Shown one piece after another: positions 7,421 to 11,666 of a stretch of 11,666 nt of DNA. The notes under the pieces are model-generated. The model ran no database searches and had not been told where the DNA came from. It saw only the letters and a program-made list of their open reading frames with translations. The DNA is from Deltaproteobacteria bacterium. Its GTDB lineage: Bacteria > Desulfobacterota > Desulfuromonadia > Geobacterales > DSM-12255. The stretch spans positions 1-11,666 of the forward strand of contig JAGFXN010000018.1 in NCBI GenBank assembly GCA_017861215.1, in the 5' to 3' direction. The position numbers and the translations under genes are program-made. Position 1 is the first letter of the stretch. Every line of letters starts with the position of its first letter.

Positions 7421-8584
7421 TCAGTTTACCGGCTGCTGCGCCTGCAGCGGGAGGGAAACAACAAATTTGGATCCTCTGCCGACAGAGCTTTCGACGCTGA
7501 TGTTGCCGCCGTGCATCAGGATGAACTCGCGCGCATAATACAGCCCGAGTCCAAAGCCGCGCACCTGACCGGTATTGTACGGATCTATCTGGTAGAATTT
7601 TTCAAATATCTTCGGGATTTCTTCGGGCGGAATGCCGCAGCCGGTATCGGCAACCGAAATGAGCAGATTTTCTCCTTCCTCATGCAGAGAAATGCTGACT
7701 TCGCCCTCTTCACCGGAAAACTTGTAGGCATTATCAATAATCTGCTTCAGGGCAAAAGCGATCTTGTCCTGATCCCCACGAATCTCTGGCGCCCGGTGCA
7801 GATCAAGAACTGCTTCGATTGCCGGTTTCAATGCTATTTCGCACGATTCTCCCAGAATCTTGTGAATTACTTTGGCCAGCGAGAAAGATTCACAGCGCAA
7901 TGCTGCACCGTTGTCCATCATTCTGCTGAATGCCAGCAGATCGGCGACCAGTCTTTCAAGATAGGCAGATTCATCTGAAACAAGACGGACATTCACCTTG
8001 AATTCAGGATCATCCCCGGCAAACACGCCGGTGGCAAGATTCTGTAGAAAGAGCGAAATAGCGGTGATGGGGGTGCGGAACTTGTGGGAAATTATGGAGA
8101 GAAAATTAGATTTTATCCGGTCGAGTGACTTGAGGTTGGCGATCTCATCTTTCAGTGCTTTTTTGTCCAACGCCTTGTCAACAGCAGTTTTCAGCTGGAG
8201 CAGATTAAGCGGTTTGGAAATAAAATCATCGGCATCAGCCTTGAGCGCGTTGAGAATAACGTCTTTTTCGGCTAAACCGGTCATAACGATGACGACAACC
8301 GTCGGCTCCTTCTCTTTGATCCGCTTCAGCAACTCGATACCGTCCATACCCGGCATCATGACATCGGTCAGGATTACATCAACTCCGCCCTTGGCGAACA
8401 GTGCCAGAGCCGCCTCCCCGCTCCCCGCCTGAAGAAGATGATACCCTTTCAGGGCTCGCGCGCAAAGGTCGCGGATAATATCTTCATCATCGACAATGAG
8501 AATGGTCTTCAACGGCTTTTCGTGGCGAAGCTCCAGTTCTGATTTTTGTGTCAATTCAAGCATTCGTGGTATCCAGTCAGGCAT
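7421..8584 (-). CDS. response regulator receiver-histidine kinase hybrid
   Basis: A 387-residue cytoplasmic protein with no membrane segment. A REC domain (about 26-140) has the acidic pair D32/D33, phosphoacceptor D74 (ILTDVMMPGMDG), T102 and K124. A HisKA dimerisation domain (about 155-225) has H167, and a HATPase domain (about 265-382) has the N-box around N285, the G1 box DTGCGIP (313-319) and the G2 box GFGLGL (343-348). So it receives a phosphate at its N-terminus and controls a C-terminal kinase, a layout seen in phosphorelays. The H-box reads SHKFRTP instead of SHELRTP: the acidic residue after His, which usually acts as catalytic base, is lysine. The ATG overlaps the alaS stop by one base (TAATG), with GGAG 6 bases upstream inside alaS, so translation is coupled. 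The partner and output are not in the window. Confidence 0.92.
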   Translation of the reverse strand: MPDWIPRMLELTQKSELELRHEKPLKTILIVDDEDIIRDLCARALKGYHLLQAGSGEAALALFAKGGVDVILTDVMMPGMDGIELLKRIKEKEPTVVVIVMTGLAEKDVILNALKADADDFISKPLNLLQLKTAVDKALDKKALKDEIANLKSLDRIKSNFLSIISHKFRTPITAISLFLQNLATGVFAGDDPEFKVNVRLVSDESAYLERLVADLLAFSRMMDNGAALRCESFSLAKVIHKILGESCEIALKPAIEAVLDLHRAPEIRGDQDKIAFALKQIIDNAYKFSGEEGEVSISLHEEGENLLISVADTGCGIPPEEIPKIFEKFYQIDPYNTGQVRGFGLGLYYAREFILMHGGNISVESSVGRGSKFVVSLPLQAQQPVN

Positions 8585-11217
8585 TACACTCCAAGGATGG
8601 CATACACTCTGTCCAGAGACTGCTGCAGGTTTTCCGGCTGGTTGCCGCCTGCCTGCGCCAGCTCCGGTTTGCCGCCGCCGCTGCCGCCGACAAGAGGTGC
8701 AATCTCCCGGATCAGGTCGCCGGCTTTGAAGCGGCCGGTCAGATCTTTCGAGACCGCCACCAGCAGGGTCGCCTTGCCGCCAATATCTGCGCCAAGAGCC
8801 AGGATGCCGCTGCCGAGCCTCTCCTTGAGAGAGTCGGCAAGTTCGCGCAGCTGTTTAATATCCTCAACGCAGACAACGGCAGCAAGTACCTTCAGCCCCC
8901 CTGCGTCACGCGCAGCGGCAAGCAGATCCGCCGATTTGCCGGCATGTATCTGGGCCTGCAGGATATCCAGTTCCCGCTGCATCTCTTTCTGGCGGGCAAG
9001 GAGCCGCTCAACCCTGTCAAGTATACTGCCGCCTTCCGCTTTGACAAGCGCTGCCAGCTGGCGCTGCTCATTTTCCAGCTTCTGTACGAACTGCACGGCA
9101 CCAGCACCGGTTACCGCCTCGATCCGCCTCACCCCGGCGGCAATGCCGCCTTCGCTGACGATTTTGAAGAAGCCTATGTCCCCGGCAGCGGCAACGTGTG
9201 TCCCGCCGCAAAGTTCCTTGCTGACATCACCAACCTGCACCACCCTGACCACGTCGCCGTATTTTTCGCCGAAAAGAGCGGTAGCGCCGCTTGTCATGGC
9301 CTCTGCCGCCGCCATCTCCCTGGAATCCACCCGGTCGTTGCTCATCACAAAGCCGTTGACGATGTCCTCAACTCTTCTGATCTCTTCCTGGGTCATGGCC
9401 GAGAAGTGGGTGAAGTCGAAGCGGAGCCGCTCCGGCTCGACCAGCGATCCGGCCTGCTTGACATGTTCCCCAAGGACCTGACGCAGTGCCGACTGCAGCA
9501 GGTGGGTCGCCGTATGATTACGGGCTGTCGCCAGCCGCTCCGGGGTAGCGACTTTAAGGTCAACGGCATCGCCGCTTCGTATCGTGCCGTCTTCAACTAT
9601 GCAGCGGTGGACGACAAGATCGGTAAAGGGGCGCAGTGTTGCGGTGACGCGCAGATGCGCCCCGCCGCTGGAAATGGTGCCGATATCTCCGGCCTGGCCG
9701 CCTGAAGCCCCGTAAAACGGGGTTGCGTCGGTAACCAGGTCAACAGTGCTGCCGGCGGCAGCCTCGGCAACAGAAACCCCTTGTATCAGCAGGGCTTTCA
9801 CAACCCCATAATCGCTATGATGCCCGTAGCCGGTAAACTGGCTCCTTACCCCTTCATTGTGGAGCTGCTTGAAGATCTCGGCAATCCCTTCCTCGCCGGA
9901 GCCCTTCCAGTGCTCCCGTGCCTGAGCGCGCTGCCGCTCCATGCAAAGCTCGAAACCGGCCTCATCGATAGTCATCTCTTCGGCGGCCATGATGTCTGCG
10001 GTAAGATCCAGAGGAAAGCCGTAGGTATCGTAGAGACGGAAGACCGCATCGCCCGGCAGGCAGTTTTTGCCGCTGCTCTTCAGCACGGCAATATCCTCAT
10101 TAAGAATGGCAAGCCCGCGGTCAAGGGTTTCGGCAAAGCGCTCCTCTTCGGCACGGATCACCTTCTTGACATACTCCTCCCGCTCCAGCAGTTCGGGGAA
10201 AGCTTCGCCCATGATGGCATTCACCGCATCTACCGCACGGAACAGCACCGGTTCGGCAAAGCCGAGCATCTTGGCATGGCGGGCGGCGCGGCGCATGATG
10301 CGGCGCAGCACGTAGCCGCGCCCTTCATTGGACGGCAGGACACCGTCGCAGATCAGGAAGGTCACCGCCCGGGAGTGGTCGGCGATGACGCGCATCGAGA
10401 CGTCATCCTTCTCGTTCTGGCGGTACTCTTTACCAGCGAGCTTGGCAATGAACTGGATGATCCCCTGCAGCAGGTCGGTATCGTAGTTTGATTTCATCCC
10501 CTGCATGACAGTGCAGATCCGCTCCAGCCCCATGCCGGTATCAACAGCCGGCTTGGGGAGCGGGGTCAGTTTGCCGTCGGCAGTACGGTTGAACTGCATG
10601 AAGACATTGTTCCAGATTTCCATGTAGCGGTCGCAGTCGCAGCCGACAGCACAGTCGGGTCTGCCGCAGCCCACAGACGGACCGTTGTCCCAGAAAATCT
10701 CCGTGCAGGGGCCGCAGGGACCGGTATCGCCCATGGACCAGAAATTGTCTTTTTCGCCGAAGCGATAGATCCGTTCGCGCGGCACCCCTTCCTGTTCGTG
10801 CCAGATAGCAGCCGCCTCATCATCGTCAGTAAAGACCGTGACGTAGAGACGCTCTTTGTCGAGCTGCAGCTCTTCGGTGAGAAAGCGCCAGGCAAAGGCA
10901 ATCGCCTCCTTCTTGAAATAATCGCCGAAAGAGAAATTGCCGAGCATTTCGAAAAAGGTGTGATGCCGCGCCGTCCGGCCGACATTCTCCAGATCGTTGT
11001 GCTTGCCGCCTGCCCGGACGCACTTCTGCGAACTGGCGGCCCTGACGTAGTCACGCTTTTCCATGCCGAGGAAACAATCCTTGAACTGGTTCATCCCCGC
11101 ATTGGTAAAAAGCAGCGTCGGATCGTTGTGCGGCACAAGTCCGGAACTCGCCACAACGGTATGGCCGTTCTGCTCGAAATAACTGAGAAATTTTGCGCGA
11201 AGATCTTTGCCGGTCAT
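8584..11217 (-). CDS. alaS: alanyl-tRNA synthetase
   Basis: An 877-residue AlaRS, about the length of the E. coli enzyme. It charges tRNA-Ala with alanine using ATP and clears mischarged Ser and Gly. The class II catalytic part has KCVRAGGKHNDLENVG (65-80) followed by RTARHHTFFEMLGNFSFGDYF. The editing domain has the zinc-type motifs H568-TAT-H572 and C670-GGT-H674. The C-Ala domain near the end carries GGSGGGKPELAQAGG (844-858). A cysteine cluster (VGCGRPDCAVGCDCDRYMEI) in the catalytic half is found in many bacterial AlaRS. The N-terminus MTGKDLRAKFL is the expected one, so the start at 11217 is kept, though the ribosome binding site is weak (GGGGTG about 7 bases upstream). It is the first gene of a probable alaS-kinase-thioredoxin operon. 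Confidence 0.98.
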   Translation of the reverse strand: MTGKDLRAKFLSYFEQNGHTVVASSGLVPHNDPTLLFTNAGMNQFKDCFLGMEKRDYVRAASSQKCVRAGGKHNDLENVGRTARHHTFFEMLGNFSFGDYFKKEAIAFAWRFLTEELQLDKERLYVTVFTDDDEAAAIWHEQEGVPRERIYRFGEKDNFWSMGDTGPCGPCTEIFWDNGPSVGCGRPDCAVGCDCDRYMEIWNNVFMQFNRTADGKLTPLPKPAVDTGMGLERICTVMQGMKSNYDTDLLQGIIQFIAKLAGKEYRQNEKDDVSMRVIADHSRAVTFLICDGVLPSNEGRGYVLRRIMRRAARHAKMLGFAEPVLFRAVDAVNAIMGEAFPELLEREEYVKKVIRAEEERFAETLDRGLAILNEDIAVLKSSGKNCLPGDAVFRLYDTYGFPLDLTADIMAAEEMTIDEAGFELCMERQRAQAREHWKGSGEEGIAEIFKQLHNEGVRSQFTGYGHHSDYGVVKALLIQGVSVAEAAAGSTVDLVTDATPFYGASGGQAGDIGTISSGGAHLRVTATLRPFTDLVVHRCIVEDGTIRSGDAVDLKVATPERLATARNHTATHLLQSALRQVLGEHVKQAGSLVEPERLRFDFTHFSAMTQEEIRRVEDIVNGFVMSNDRVDSREMAAAEAMTSGATALFGEKYGDVVRVVQVGDVSKELCGGTHVAAAGDIGFFKIVSEGGIAAGVRRIEAVTGAGAVQFVQKLENEQRQLAALVKAEGGSILDRVERLLARQKEMQRELDILQAQIHAGKSADLLAAARDAGGLKVLAAVVCVEDIKQLRELADSLKERLGSGILALGADIGGKATLLVAVSKDLTGRFKAGDLIREIAPLVGGSGGGKPELAQAGGNQPENLQQSLDRVYAILGV

Positions 11218-11666
11218 CGGTCACACCCCGTATCCTGATTTCTGAAACCACTCGTTCAGCAACCATAACTATCTGATTTATATGGATTAATTCTTCCTTA
11301 AAATCGCCTGATGCGAAGCGAAAATGTACCAGAAATCGTTACAGTTTGGTAGCACTATTTCAGCTGGTTATATTTTTAAAAAGGCAACTGGCAATTGTCT
11401 ATTGCATGGCTATTACCTTTGCCGTCCGTTTCCATGGCTAAGCGGCAACGAGGTGCCTGGATGGAACGGACCCATGTTCGTTTTTTGGAGGTTATTGCTC
11501 CTTTTGCTTTGGGATCTATTGGGGAAAGAACCCTAGAATAAAGGCACTGGCAGTATTTTCAAACTTTCACGACAGGTTGTTCTTATTAAAATAATGCATT
11601 GCACCCCTTCTACAAAAACAATACTATAAAAAGCGATGAACTATTATGGCTCAGACGTGGTCAAGT
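11218..11666. other. intergenic region upstream of alaS, no convincing gene
   Basis: About 450 bases, clearly AT-richer than the rest of the window. The left part must hold the alaS promoter on the - strand; the best candidate is a -10-like TATAAA (11277-11282, - strand) with no good -35, so this is uncertain. An imperfect inverted repeat, GTCCGTTTCCAT (11424-11435) with ATGGAACGGAC (11461-11471), surrounds a 25-base loop. A 70-codon open frame (11324-11536, +) has no ribosome binding site and codon use unlike the neighbours. Part of the region may be degraded or acquired DNA, but no family was recognised. Confidence 0.5.
11599..11627 (+). promoter_or_regulatory. possible sigma70 promoter reading out of the right edge
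   Basis: TTGCAC (11599-11604) and TACTAT (11622-11627) are separated by exactly 17 bases. Transcription would start at about 11634 and run off the window. ATG codons at 11636 and 11646 have no Shine-Dalgarno, so the gene, if any, probably begins beyond the edge. Confidence 0.45.

Noticed and set aside
8546..9705. Long + strand open frames antisense to alaS
   Set aside because: alaS is unambiguous on the other strand; the translations show no domain and no ribosome binding site.
11389..11406. sigma54-like promoter TGGCA...TTGCA
   Set aside because: The GG and GC pairs are 12 bases apart; sigma54 promoters need 10.
11324..11536. 70-codon open frame on the + strand with a hydrophobic C-terminal part
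   Set aside because: No Shine-Dalgarno, codon use unlike the neighbours, no recognisable family, and it runs through the inverted repeat at 11424-11471.

Overview
This looks like a chromosomal housekeeping region of a Geobacter-like Desulfuromonadales/Geobacterales bacterium. The assignment is inferred from GC-rich codon use, the style of the proteins, an EF-G paralogue of the kind several deltaproteobacteria carry beside their main EF-G, and a receiver-kinase hybrid gene overlapping alaS. No marker here fixes the genus.

Layout. The left part is read on the + strand: the C-terminal part of a U32-family peptidase-like protein (1-858, 5' end outside the window), then the groES-groEL chaperonin operon (993-3111). 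The operon has a sigma70-type promoter, a perfect CIRCE operator for HrcA, a long imperfect palindrome between the two genes and a strong terminator. Next is a small + strand gene (3396-3575) for a very arginine- and methionine-rich CsbD-like protein, with its own extended -10 promoter and terminator. From 3840 to 11217 everything is on the - strand. In transcription order this is alaS, a receiver-histidine kinase hybrid that starts on the last base of the alaS stop codon, and a thioredoxin, ending in a hairpin terminator at 6940-6977. A second - strand unit then follows: an EF-G paralogue and an exported zinc phospholipase C/P1-nuclease-like protein. The last 450 bases (11218-11666) hold no convincing gene; they are AT-richer and include the alaS leader and a possible rightward promoter at the edge.

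Function. The genes serve protein synthesis and protein quality: tRNA charging (AlaRS), an EF-G-type GTPase, folding (GroESL), thiol redox (thioredoxin) and a probable stress protein (CsbD-like). The coupling of a two-component hybrid to alaS is the most unusual gene arrangement. No mobile element with a transposase, CRISPR array, rRNA or tRNA gene was seen. The points most worth a second look are the arginine-rich CsbD-like protein and its C-tract promoter, the groES-groEL palindrome, the non-canonical H-box of the kinase, the EF-G paralogue lacking the usual domain IV motif, and a terminator-plus-repeat module present twice.
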